Of a DNA stretch of 23,301 nt, positions 7,180-14,233 are shown piece by piece. The DNA is taken from positions 1-23,301 of the forward strand of contig NZ_JAKJHX010000027.1 of the NCBI RefSeq assembly GCF_021648855.1, written 5' to 3'. Source of the DNA: Tychonema litorale BBK16 (GTDB lineage: Bacteria; Cyanobacteriota; Cyanobacteriia; Cyanobacteriales; Microcoleaceae). Both the position numbers and the translations under genes were made by a program. Numbering within the stretch: position 1 is the stretch's first letter; the number at the start of each line of letters is the position of its first letter. Below the pieces are notes generated by a model. It was given only the letters and a program-made list of their open reading frames with translations. It was not told the origin of the DNA and did not search any database.

Positions 7180-8691
7180 CTACCTCAAAAACAACTTATA
7201 AGCCGGATTCTGACTCTCATCCCCATATTGATAACCCAGCGTATCTAAAAAAGCCTGCCACTCCTTCATCTCATCCGGTGGCACCTGAATTCCCACCACA
7301 ATTCGCCCGTAATCAGCCCCATTATTCCTATAGTGAAAAACGCTGATATTCCAGTTAGGACTCATCGAACCGACAAACTTCATCAACGCACCCGGACGTT
7401 CGGGAAATTCAAAGCGATAAAACAACTCATGATCTGCCAGCATCGAACGCCCACCCACCATATGCCGCAAGTGCAATTTCGTTAACTCATCATCAGTTAA
7501 ATCCAAAGTTTTGAAGCCACAATCTTCAAAACTGGCCGCTATTTTCACCGCATCCGCACGATTTTGAATTTGCACGCCGATAAAAATATGTGCATCTTTA
7601 TCATCAGCAATTCGATAGCTGAATTCAGTTAAATTGCGCTTTCCCAGACACTCGCAAAACCTGCGGAGACTTCCTGGTTGTTCGGGAATTGTCACTGCAA
7701 AAATAGCTTCTCGGCGTTCGCCAAACTCCGCTCTTTCTGCTACAAAACGCAGTCTATCGAAATTCATGTTTGCACCGCAAGCAACCGCAATTAAGGTTTC
7801 CCCTGCGATTTGTTCCCGTTCCACGTAAGCTTTCGCACCTGCGATTGCCAATGCACCAGCCGGTTCTAAGATCGATCGCGTATCCTCGAAAACATCCTTA
7901 ATCGCCGCACAAATATCATCCGTATCCACCAAAATAATCTCATCCACATACTGCTGACAAAGCCGAAAAGTTTCCTCCCCCACTTCCCGTACCGCCACAC
8001 CATCGGCAAATAAACCAACCTGCGATAAACGCACCCGTTTCCCCGCTTTCAAAGACTGATTCATCGCATCCGAATCAACAGGTTCGACGCCAATAATTTT
8101 AATTTCCGGCCGTAACCGTTTTACATAAGCCCCAATTCCCGAAATCAATCCACCGCCACCAATTGCCACAAAAATCGCATGAATTGGCTTTTGATGTTGT
8201 CGCAAAATTTCCATGCCGATCGTACCCTGTCCCGCAATCACATGAGGATCATCAAAAGGGTGAACAAAAGTCATGCCTGTTTCCGCCTCTAATTGGCGCG
8301 CAAAAGCGTGAGCATCATCATAGGTATCCCCATGTAAAACCACCTCTCCACCGCGCGCTATCACCGCATTTACCTTCACCTGGGGCGTAGTTACAGGCAT
8401 GACTATCACAGCGCGAGTTCCCAGGTGGCGGGCGGCGAGGGCGACTCCTTGGGCATGATTTCCAGCAGAAGCTGCGATCGCCCCTTTTGCTAATAACTCC
8501 GGCGAAAGTTGCGCCATTTTGTTATACGCACCGCGCAGTTTGAAGGAAAACACAGACTGCATATCCTCGCGCTTTAGCAGCAGTTGATTACTGAGTCGCG
8601 CTGATAGATTGGGGGCGACTTCTAGGGGAGTTTCTTGGGCAACATCGTAGACGCGGGCGGTGAGAATTTGTACTAGGTAATCGCAAAGCAT
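7180..8691 (-). CDS. ilvA: Threonine ammonia-lyase (threonine deaminase), biosynthetic
   Basis: IlvA deaminates threonine to 2-oxobutanoate with PLP, the first step of isoleucine synthesis. The fold-type II PLP domain occupies about residues 1-320: SFKLRGAYNKM holds the Schiff-base lysine (K51), SAGNHAQGVA is the substrate-binding loop and GGGGLISG (178-185) binds the cofactor phosphate. The C-terminal third (about 325-503) holds two ACT-like regulatory units (starting near EAIFAVTIPEQPGSL and ELFYRFEFPERPGALM), the layout of isoleucine-inhibited biosynthetic enzymes as opposed to the short catabolic TdcB type. The length of 503 aa is normal. ATG start at 8691; no neighbouring ilv genes. Confidence 0.97.
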   Translation of the reverse strand: MLCDYLVQILTARVYDVAQETPLEVAPNLSARLSNQLLLKREDMQSVFSFKLRGAYNKMAQLSPELLAKGAIAASAGNHAQGVALAARHLGTRAVIVMPVTTPQVKVNAVIARGGEVVLHGDTYDDAHAFARQLEAETGMTFVHPFDDPHVIAGQGTIGMEILRQHQKPIHAIFVAIGGGGLISGIGAYVKRLRPEIKIIGVEPVDSDAMNQSLKAGKRVRLSQVGLFADGVAVREVGEETFRLCQQYVDEIILVDTDDICAAIKDVFEDTRSILEPAGALAIAGAKAYVEREQIAGETLIAVACGANMNFDRLRFVAERAEFGERREAIFAVTIPEQPGSLRRFCECLGKRNLTEFSYRIADDKDAHIFIGVQIQNRADAVKIAASFEDCGFKTLDLTDDELTKLHLRHMVGGRSMLADHELFYRFEFPERPGALMKFVGSMSPNWNISVFHYRNNGADYGRIVVGIQVPPDEMKEWQAFLDTLGYQYGDESQNPAYKLFLR

Positions 8692-8830
8692 GGGCTGGGG
8701 GCTTGGTAGATGCGGGATCGTTGGATTATTGTACGGTATTTGTGCGTTAGCGCAGCCCTCGAAGAGGATTGCACTTCGATAATAATTTTATCTTGCTGTT
8801 TGCTGCACGATGAATACCTGAGAGATTTAG

Positions 8831-8859
8831 ATCCCCGACGTATTCAAAAAATCGGGGAT
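8831..8859. repeat. ATCCCCGA inverted repeat upstream of ilvA
   Basis: ATCCCCGA (8831-8838) and TCGGGGAT (8852-8859) form an 8-bp stem with an A-rich loop. It lies in the 208-bp spacer between the unrecognised gene at 8900 and ilvA, both on the minus strand. It resembles a cyanobacterial dispersed repeat; it could also attenuate transcription between the two genes. I see nothing else structured in this spacer. Confidence 0.5.
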
Positions 8860-8899
8860 TTAGACTCACAATACCACCATTTCAAACTAGGCATATTAT

Positions 8900-9469
8900 C
8901 TAATCTGGTCGTGCAAATCCCGTTCTAGGGTCGCTAATAAACAACCCTAAAACTAACGATTCCATAACCGTATCCCAGACAGGAGTCAAACGTTCTGCAT
9001 CATCAACCCAGTAATCAAAAGTAATCAAACACTGAACATTAGAACCCAATCCCACACAGATTCGCGAATAAGCTTCCCGTTGTTCTGGAGGGTCAATAAA
9101 TTTGAATTCCGTCCATACAATCCGGGCAGTTTGCCGATTCAGTTGGATAATTTCTCCCATATCAAAAGGGTTTCGACTATCCTCTTCTGCCACTTGCTTC
9201 AATAGCGGAGCCAAGGGAAAATCTGCCCAGTTTCCAGGCGGAAGTAAATTAAACGAAACTTCTAAACCACAATCATCATCCGGCGGTTTCTTGTCAGTAA
9301 ACCGGAACGACTTTGTATCCGGTTCAAAATGCCAATCATCCGGGACATCAAAACGGACAGCTCCTCTTCCGGCGACAAAGATGCGAGTTCCCGGTTTTGA
9401 CTTCCAGTTATGGTTCTCTTTGAGCTCTAGGGTTTCCTTGAGCCATTCTTGCTTTTTGCGCTTAGACAT
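8900..9469 (-). CDS. Conserved-looking hypothetical protein, 189 aa
   Basis: I do not recognise this family. The product begins with a charged, lysine-rich segment (SKRKKQEWLKETLELKEN, 1-20) followed by a compact soluble domain rich in aromatic residues and prolines. Notable segments are GAVRFDVPDDWHFEPD, CGLEVSFNLLPPGNWADFPL, RIVWTEFKFIDPPEQREAYSR and CLITFDYWVDD. There is no signal peptide or membrane segment. Alternating hydrophobic strands and the xVPDDWxFEPD pattern suggest a beta-rich fold such as those seen in surface-stress or immunity-type small proteins, but that is speculation. ATG start at 9469; it could be co-transcribed with the methyltransferase-HIT gene upstream (spacing about 92 bases). 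Confidence 0.75.
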   Translation of the reverse strand: MSKRKKQEWLKETLELKENHNWKSKPGTRIFVAGRGAVRFDVPDDWHFEPDTKSFRFTDKKPPDDDCGLEVSFNLLPPGNWADFPLAPLLKQVAEEDSRNPFDMGEIIQLNRQTARIVWTEFKFIDPPEQREAYSRICVGLGSNVQCLITFDYWVDDAERLTPVWDTVMESLVLGLFISDPRTGFARPD

Positions 9470-9561
9470 AAACAGAATGTGAAACTGTTGCTAAAGTGTA
9501 GTTTTAGACGTTGAAATATATTTTAACTCTCAAAGTGGTTGGCGAGCGATTTTCATGCAAT

Positions 9562-10428
9562 TTACAAATCTTTATTTTTTACTTGCGGAATCACATATCT
9601 AATCCCGCCTTTATTTCCCGTCACATCACCTCGGTAGCGTGGGATGATATGAATAGCAGCGTGACTTCGACTTTGACCCGCATCTTTATTAATATTTATC
9701 CCCACATTAAAACCATCAGGATGAAACTCCTTAGTTAAAATTTCTTGAACTTTATTCGCCATAAACCAACAAGCTGATTGCTCTCGAAACGGCAGTTCAA
9801 AATAATTAGCAGTGTGACGCTTGGGGATAATTAAGACATGACCTTTGCTGGCAGGATAACCATCCAATATAGCATAAGCTGTTGCTGACTCAGTTATTAA
9901 AATCAAATGTTTATGTGGGTTGCAAAATATACAATTGTTAGATGAATTTCGTTGATGGTTGTAATGGACATATTCGTAAATTTCGCAAGACTCATTTAAG
10001 TGTGCCGACTTAAAGGGAAGTTTAACAATACACTGATAAGTAGGTTTTTTGTGAACATAATGTTCTCGAAAGCCTTCTTTTTTGAGATCTCTTCTCACTG
10101 CAAAATATGCTTTGCCTCCCGGCTTCAACAAATGCGAGACTTCCATCAGCACATTAGCTTGTTCTTCGGGAAACAAAACATTCAAAACATAAAAACATAT
10201 TATTGTATCGAATTTATTTTCGGGATATTTCGGGAAATAATAAGGATCATAAGCTTGAACATCAAATCCTTTTTGCTGTAATAATTTTGCATCGTTGCCA
10301 AAGCCGCACCCAAAGTCTAAGACTTTACCTTTGAGCAAGTTTTTATCTAATAATTGTTTTGCTGGAAATGATAGGTAAGTCCTTTCAATTGCCGTCAAGT
10401 GACTAAATTTATTGTGCTGCTTTTTCAT
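9562..10428 (-). CDS. Methyltransferase-HIT domain fusion protein
   Basis: The N-terminal half (about residues 15-150) is a class I SAM-dependent methyltransferase: KVLDFGCGFGNDAKLL (36-50) is motif I, AYDPYYFP supplies the acidic residue after strand 2, FDTIICFYVLNVL is the motif IV region and LKPGGKAYFAVRRD the post-motif. The C-terminal half (about 164-288) is a HIT (histidine triad) domain: CIFC (166-169), ILDGYPASKGHVLIIPKRH and SHAAIHIIPRYRGD. HIT enzymes act on nucleotides through HxHxHxx, where the middle His is the nucleophile; here the sequence is H256-A-A258-I-H260, so that position is Ala. The domain may bind nucleotides without hydrolysing them or the chemistry may be altered. 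The substrate of the methyltransferase is unknown. ATG at 10428, divergent from the threonine aldolase gene with 58 bases between. Confidence 0.9.
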   Translation of the reverse strand: MKKQHNKFSHLTAIERTYLSFPAKQLLDKNLLKGKVLDFGCGFGNDAKLLQQKGFDVQAYDPYYFPKYPENKFDTIICFYVLNVLFPEEQANVLMEVSHLLKPGGKAYFAVRRDLKKEGFREHYVHKKPTYQCIVKLPFKSAHLNESCEIYEYVHYNHQRNSSNNCIFCNPHKHLILITESATAYAILDGYPASKGHVLIIPKRHTANYFELPFREQSACWFMANKVQEILTKEFHPDGFNVGININKDAGQSRSHAAIHIIPRYRGDVTGNKGGIRYVIPQVKNKDL

Positions 10429-10486
10429 GGTAGCATAAATTTTATTTTATGAGTTATATTATAAATTATGTTTACCAATTATTAAA

Positions 10487-11554
10487 ATGAATTTTTGTAG
10501 CGACAATACAACGGGAGTTTCGCCGGAAATCATGGCTGCGATTGCATCTGCTAATTCCGGTGCTGTTTTTTCTTATGGAGATGATGAATATACGCAACGT
10601 TTGCAAGTTAAGTTTTCGGAATTGTTCGAGACATCGGTGACTGTTTTTCCTGTAGCAACTGGTTCGGCTGCTAATGCCCTCGCGCTGGCGGTGATGACTC
10701 CTCCTTATGGTGCGATTTATTGTCATGGGGAATCTCATATTAACCTTGATGAATGTGGCGCGCCGGAGTTTTTTACGGGCGGTGCAAAGTTGGTGAGTTT
10801 AACAGGAAATAATGCTAAAATTGAGGCAAATATTTTAGATAAAACCATCGCAAAAGCTGGTGCAGGTGTTGTCCATCATGTACAGCCGGCCGCTGTTAGT
10901 ATCACTCAAGCAACGGAAGCTGGAACTATCTACAATCCTGCGGAAATTTCGCAGATTTCGGAAGTTGTTCGCCGCCACAATTTACACCTGCATATGGATG
11001 GAGCTCGCTTTGCTAATGCTGTCGCCAGTTTGGGCTGTTCTCCTGCGGATTTGACTTGGCGCGTAGGCGTGGATATTCTCTCCTTTGGAGCAACAAAGAA
11101 TGGTGCAATGGCTGCGGAAGCCGTAGTTTTTTTTAATCAAGAATTGGCAAAAAACTTTCCTTTTTATCGCAAGCGTAGTGGGCATCTGTTCTCAAAAATG
11201 CGGTTTTTGTCAGCGCAGTTGTCAGCATATATAACTGATGATTTGTGGCTAAAAAATGCAGCTCATGCAAATAAGATGACTGCTAAATTAGCAGCAGGCT
11301 TAGCTAGTATTGAGGGAGTTAACTTTTGTCATCCCGTTGAAGCCAACGAAATTTTTGTCCAACTTCCTGAATCTGTAATTGTGGCAGTTTTAGATGAAGG
11401 TTTTCAGTTTTATCGGTGGGATGGCGAAACTGGATCTACTGTCAGACTTGTCACTGCTTTTAATACTGAGGAAACTGATGTTGTTGCTTTGGTTGAATCT
11501 GTAAAAAGTCATTATTTATTATTTTCTGAGCGCGGGACGAATAATATCTCGTGA
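10487..11554 (+). CDS. Low-specificity L-threonine aldolase
   Basis: A PLP enzyme of the aspartate aminotransferase fold (beta-eliminating lyase family) that cleaves L-threonine or L-allo-threonine to glycine and acetaldehyde. Visible are the N-terminal FCSDNTTGVSPEI with GDDEYTQRL, the cofactor-stacking region HGESHINLDECGAPE, the HMDGARFANA motif whose Asp (171) binds the PLP ring nitrogen, and SFGATKNGAMAAEA holding the Schiff-base lysine (K204). Length of 355 aa is usual. It begins with ATG and is separated by a short AT-rich spacer from the divergent methyltransferase-HIT gene, which may share a promoter region. Together with ilvA it gives two threonine-consuming enzymes in this window, although the genes are not in one operon. 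Confidence 0.93.
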   Translation: MNFCSDNTTGVSPEIMAAIASANSGAVFSYGDDEYTQRLQVKFSELFETSVTVFPVATGSAANALALAVMTPPYGAIYCHGESHINLDECGAPEFFTGGAKLVSLTGNNAKIEANILDKTIAKAGAGVVHHVQPAAVSITQATEAGTIYNPAEISQISEVVRRHNLHLHMDGARFANAVASLGCSPADLTWRVGVDILSFGATKNGAMAAEAVVFFNQELAKNFPFYRKRSGHLFSKMRFLSAQLSAYITDDLWLKNAAHANKMTAKLAAGLASIEGVNFCHPVEANEIFVQLPESVIVAVLDEGFQFYRWDGETGSTVRLVTAFNTEETDVVALVESVKSHYLLFSERGTNNIS

Positions 11555-11559
11555 GTGCC

Positions 11560-11601
11560 AATCATCTAGATAAACCCACACCTACGGTTTAATAGATGAT
11601 T
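11560..11601. terminator. Hairpin between convergent threonine aldolase and DUF4112 genes
   Basis: AATCATCTA (11560-11568) pairs with TAGATGATT (11593-11601), and TAAACC (11571-11576) pairs with GGTTTA (11587-11592), giving a nearly continuous 15-bp stem with a 10-base loop. It begins a few bases after the threonine aldolase stop and overlaps the last codons of the opposing gene, fitting a bidirectional terminator. There is no strong U-run. Confidence 0.6.
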
Positions 11602-11983
11602 CAGAAATAGGTTGTTCAACCTCGCTTAGTTCCGGTTCAACTAATGCGAGGTGCTCTTCTAAAAGGGCAAGATTTCTCATGTTGGATTTATAAAACGCAT
11701 CGAAGATATCTCCGACCAAAGGTACTGAGCCAATCACTGCTTCTAGACTAATATGATAAATCATTTTGCCTAAAGTTTTGGGAGGGATATTGAATCGAGT
11801 TGCTAAATAAATAAGGTAGGCGGAAAATGCGGTATCTACGATGTCGCCAGCACCGGGTACTAAACCGATAATCGGATCTAAACCGATGCGAAATTTAGTA
11901 CCAGGGATCGTGAAAGCACTATCCATTAAGCGACTGAATTTGCGGATGCGGTTGAGGGTGGCAAGACGTTCTATATTATTCAT
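11582..11983 (-). CDS. DUF4112 domain protein
   Basis: A 133-aa small protein of the DUF4112 family, function unknown. It has two similar hydrophobic stretches, GLDPIIGLVPGAGDIVDTAFSAYLIYLA (about 33-60) and SLEAVIGSVPLVGDIFDAFYKSN, each with a P-x-x-GD-x-x-D pattern, suggesting an internal duplication and membrane association. A hydrophilic acidic tail follows. The ATG at 11983 is preferred over upstream starts because it lies one base after the TAA of the hxlR-type gene (TAA-C-ATG), which indicates translational coupling in one operon. Confidence 0.85.
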   Translation of the reverse strand: MNNIERLATLNRIRKFSRLMDSAFTIPGTKFRIGLDPIIGLVPGAGDIVDTAFSAYLIYLATRFNIPPKTLGKMIYHISLEAVIGSVPLVGDIFDAFYKSNMRNLALLEEHLALVEPELSEVEQPISESSIKP

Positions 11984-11984
11984 G

Positions 11985-12323
11985 TTAGTATTTATTAGTT
12001 GTGACCAAATGCTGAATTCCCCATTCATGCATAGTATCAATAATCGGTTTGAGACTTTCGCCCAAAGCTGTTAGGGAATATTCAACTTTCGGCGGAACTT
12101 GCAAGTAAACTTCCCGATGCACAACCCCATCCGATTCCATCTCCCGTAATTGTTGAGTCAGCATTTTCTGGGTAATACCGTTTACAGCTCGTTGCAGCTC
12201 GTTAAAACGCTTCACTCCTGGAAATAGCTCCCGGAGAATCAAGACTTTCCAGCGCCCGCCAATTACCTCTAGAGTTCGTTCTACAGGGCAATTTGCCCGA
12301 TCGCCTTTTACTGTAACTTGCAT
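11985..12323 (-). CDS. HxlR-family transcriptional regulator
   Basis: A 112-aa winged helix-turn-helix protein with the HxlR hallmarks: [19 protein letters not shown], the [30 protein letters not shown] recognition region, and the [16 protein letters not shown] wing. Cys12 lies just before the first helix, where the sensing cysteine of electrophile- and quinone-responsive members such as YodB and HypR sits. The ATG at 12323 gives the normal family length; the longer open frame upstream runs into the divergent pirin promoter and gene. It is divergent from a pirin gene, a common pairing, and is followed one base later by the DUF4112 gene. A perfect palindrome 21 bases upstream is the likely operator, so autoregulation and control of pirin are probable. 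Confidence 0.93.
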   Translation of the reverse strand: MQVTVKGDRANCPVERTLEVIGGRWKVLILRELFPGVKRFNELQRAVNGITQKMLTQQLREMESDGVVHREVYLQVPPKVEYSLTALGESLKPIIDTMHEWGIQHLVTTNKY

Positions 12324-12343
12324 AGTATCTTTTTGGTAACTAC

Positions 12344-12359
12344 CGCACTTTAAAGTGCG
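12344..12359. promoter_or_regulatory. Probable HxlR operator palindrome
   Basis: CGCACTTTAAAGTGCG is a perfect 16-bp palindrome in the spacer between the divergent hxlR-type (starting 12323) and pirin (starting 12441) genes. Dimeric HxlR regulators bind such dyads in their own promoters. Half-site-like GTAACTAC and GTACTTCC flank it on either side, and a CATAAT hexamer at 12367-12372 could be the pirin -10. Confidence 0.7.
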
Positions 12360-12440
12360 TACTTCCCATAATAGCTTTACTCGGTCTAAACTTGAAACAT
12401 AGCAAAAACACCCAGATAGAGTTCGCTGAGGATTCAGAAA

Positions 12441-13139
12441 ATGATTGCCATTCGCAAAAGTGCAGCCAGAGGACACGCAAATCATGGTTGGCTGGACAGT
12501 TATCACACATTTTCTTTTGCCAATTATTACGACCCAAATTATATGAGCTTTCGCTCTTTGCGGGTAATTAATGAGGATATCATTAACCCTGGCAAAGGTT
12601 TCGGCACTCATGGCCACCAGGACATGGAAATCATAACTTATGTACTAGAAGGAGCGTTAGAACATAAGGACAGTCTGGGTACTGGTGCGGTGATTAAACC
12701 TGGTGAAGTGCAACGGATGAGTGCAGGTACGGGCATTCAGCACAGCGAGTTCAATCACTCGGAAACTGATCCGGTTCATCTACTGCAAATTTGGCTGTTA
12801 CCAGATACAAATGGATTGTCACCTAGTTACGAACAGCGAGATTTTTCAGTAGCAGAAAGACATGGAGATTTGCGGTTAGTTGCGGCACGGGATGCTAGAG
12901 ATGGTGCTGTGAAAATTCATCAAAATGTGGATTTGTATGCGGCTATTTTGGATAAAAATTCGCAAGTTTCTCATGCTTTGCAGCCAAATCGGCATGGTTG
13001 GGTGCAAGTAGCGCGAGGCTCAGTTTTACTCAATGGTTTGGCTTTGGAAAATGGCGATGGGGCGGCGGTTAGCGATGAGTCTGAGTTGGTGATTGAAGCT
13101 ACAGCAGATGCTGAAATCTTGGTGTTTGATTTGGCATGA
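12441..13139 (+). CDS. Pirin family protein (quercetinase-like bicupin)
   Basis: A 232-aa bicupin. The N-terminal cupin has [17 protein letters not shown] and [11 protein letters not shown], giving H57, H59, H101 and E103, the same spacing as the metal ligands of characterised pirins and of the quercetin dioxygenase YhhW. The [12 protein letters not shown] segment near the start is also characteristic. The C-terminal cupin lacks obvious metal ligands, as usual. Biochemical roles of bacterial pirins include dioxygenation of flavonoid-like quinols and protein partners; the sequence does not decide between them. ATG at 12441 has GAGG nine bases upstream. It is divergent from the HxlR-type gene, whose product probably represses it until an electrophile or quinone is present. 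Confidence 0.94.
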   Translation: MIAIRKSAARGHANHGWLDSYHTFSFANYYDPNYMSFRSLRVINEDIINPGKGFGTHGHQDMEIITYVLEGALEHKDSLGTGAVIKPGEVQRMSAGTGIQHSEFNHSETDPVHLLQIWLLPDTNGLSPSYEQRDFSVAERHGDLRLVAARDARDGAVKIHQNVDLYAAILDKNSQVSHALQPNRHGWVQVARGSVLLNGLALENGDGAAVSDESELVIEATADAEILVFDLA

Positions 13140-13162
13140 AATTGCCCTAAAAACCCTTCACT

Positions 13163-13294
13163 GTAGGGTGCGTCAGGGCGAAGCTAACAAGCTTGTAGAA
13201 AATCATCAATCCTGACGCACCTTCTTTAGCAGTGCGGTGCGTCAGCATTTAAACTCTCAATTATTCACAAAAAACTCTAACTGACGCACCCTAC
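13163..13294. repeat. Double hairpin of GGTGCGTCAG-type dispersed repeats
   Basis: Four copies of a GGTGCGTCAG core alternate in orientation: 13163-13176 (+, with GTAG before it), 13211-13221 (-), 13236-13245 (+) and 13281-13294 (-, ending CTAC). The outer arms GTAGGGTGCGTCAG and CTGACGCACCCTAC are perfect 14-bp complements. The block fills nearly all of the spacer between the convergent pirin and DUF2442 genes and can fold as two hairpins, so it may end transcription from both sides. Confidence 0.85.
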
Positions 13295-13320
13295 ATAATT
13301 TTTGTTTTGTGTATTTGGTA

Positions 13321-13773
13321 TCAAGAATTAACGGAAATATTCTTTTTAGGTCGCCCGCCTTTTTTGCCATTTTGCCTTGCTGCTGCCGATTTAGAGGTTG
13401 AAGTTGCCTTTCCTCCCTTCCTACCTAATTCAGCCATCCAAGATTTTGTCCCAAAAATACCTGCGATAAGTTCGGGAATGCCAAAATCAACATCTAAGGT
13501 TTCCCAGTGGATGCTGCTACCGGAAGGCGGTAGCCAAACATCAGCAAGTTGTTCTGGTGAAGCACCTTCTAAGCCTTGTCCCAGCTTTGGAGGAAAAGAA
13601 AAAATAGCGCCGTTTTTCAGTTTGATCGTAATTAAATCTTCAGACTGATTGTAATACACAGATTCGGCGCGAGGCTCTGTAGCCTCGGCTTGTTTCCATG
13701 CTTCTTTTGCTTTGACTATTTGCTCTCGGAGATTTTCCTCGCTTAATTCTTTGTCCCAGTTTTTAAATGCCAT
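13321..13773 (-). CDS. DUF2442 domain protein with basic tail
   Basis: Residues about 38-90 form a DUF2442-type small domain (SVYYNQSEDLITIKLKNGAIFSFPPKL, LADVWLPPSGSSIHWETLDVDF). The N-terminus is a charged helix (EENLREQIVKAKEAWKQAEA) likely to form a coiled coil or dimer. The C-terminus, about 115-144, is a basic glycine-rich tail (GRKGGKATS, AARQNGKKGGRPKK) ending in a GRP core resembling an AT-hook, which suggests DNA binding. Function is unknown. It overlaps the end of the DUF4160 gene upstream by 11 bases on the same strand. By analogy with other small overlapping pairs it could be the DNA-binding antitoxin member, which is inference only. ATG at 13773. Confidence 0.88.
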   Translation of the reverse strand: MAFKNWDKELSEENLREQIVKAKEAWKQAEATEPRAESVYYNQSEDLITIKLKNGAIFSFPPKLGQGLEGASPEQLADVWLPPSGSSIHWETLDVDFGIPELIAGIFGTKSWMAELGRKGGKATSTSKSAAARQNGKKGGRPKKNISVNS

Positions 13774-14035
13774 GTATTTCTTCCCATTTGCTTAACAGCA
13801 TTTCTTGATTTATCGCTATAAGTTTAAGTGCATTTACGATGTCTTTATTCTTTATTAGATCGTGAGCATAAACTAAAGTAGGAGGTGCTTCTTCACTGCC
13901 AATATTAATCTTGAGTTCCATCTGGTTAGCGTCATTTTTTCTACCTTTAAAGACGTGGACATGAGCGGGGATATGGTCGTTAGTATATATGTAAACAAAT
14001 AAATTGTTCTTGATGTCTTCTATAACTTTGGGCAT
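13763..14035 (-). CDS. DUF4160 domain protein
   Basis: A 90-aa protein of the DUF4160 family: VIEDIKNNLFVYIYTNDHIPAHVHVFKG has the conserved HxPAHVHV signature, whose histidines could form a catalytic or metal site, followed by a short sheet region (MELKINIGSEEAPP) and a terminal helix (NALKLIAINQEMLLSKWEEIHG). Function unknown. I chose the ATG at 14035 because MPKVIEDI matches usual family starts; the longer open frame upstream enters a repeat. It is the first gene of the pair with DUF2442 and overlaps it by 11 bases, so the two are translated together. The pair recurs in many bacteria and has features of a toxin-antitoxin module, but no activity is demonstrated by the sequence. Confidence 0.88.
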   Translation of the reverse strand: MPKVIEDIKNNLFVYIYTNDHIPAHVHVFKGRKNDANQMELKINIGSEEAPPTLVYAHDLIKNKDIVNALKLIAINQEMLLSKWEEIHGI

Positions 14036-14154
14036 ATTTTTATCGTTGAATTTTAAAATTTTTTTATATATATTACCTATAATAACCCAAGCGTTTGGTT
14101 TTGTCAAGTGCAGATGCCTTAGTATTGATATTTTGCACCTGCGGTTACAGCCCG

Positions 14155-14204
14155 CAAGGGACTTAAGTCCCTTGCTCAAAAGCTGAAGTCCTCTCAAGAG
14201 GACT
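14155..14204. repeat. Two consecutive palindromes (dispersed repeat)
   Basis: CAAGGGACTT/AAGTCCCTTG (14155-14174) is a perfect 20-bp palindrome. AGTCCTC (14187-14193) pairs with GAGGACT (14198-14204) around TCAA. This is a recurring cyanobacterial repeat type. It occupies the spacer between the divergent DUF4160 and protease genes, 30 bases before the protease start, so it lies in the leader of that mRNA or in its promoter. Confidence 0.75.
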
Positions 14205-14233
14205 GAAGAAGTTTATGTTAAATTGAAAAAAAA

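Noticed and set aside
12324..12617. N-terminal extension of the HxlR-type frame to 210 aa
   Set aside because: The extension crosses the operator palindrome and the start of the divergent pirin gene; HxlR proteins are about 110 aa.
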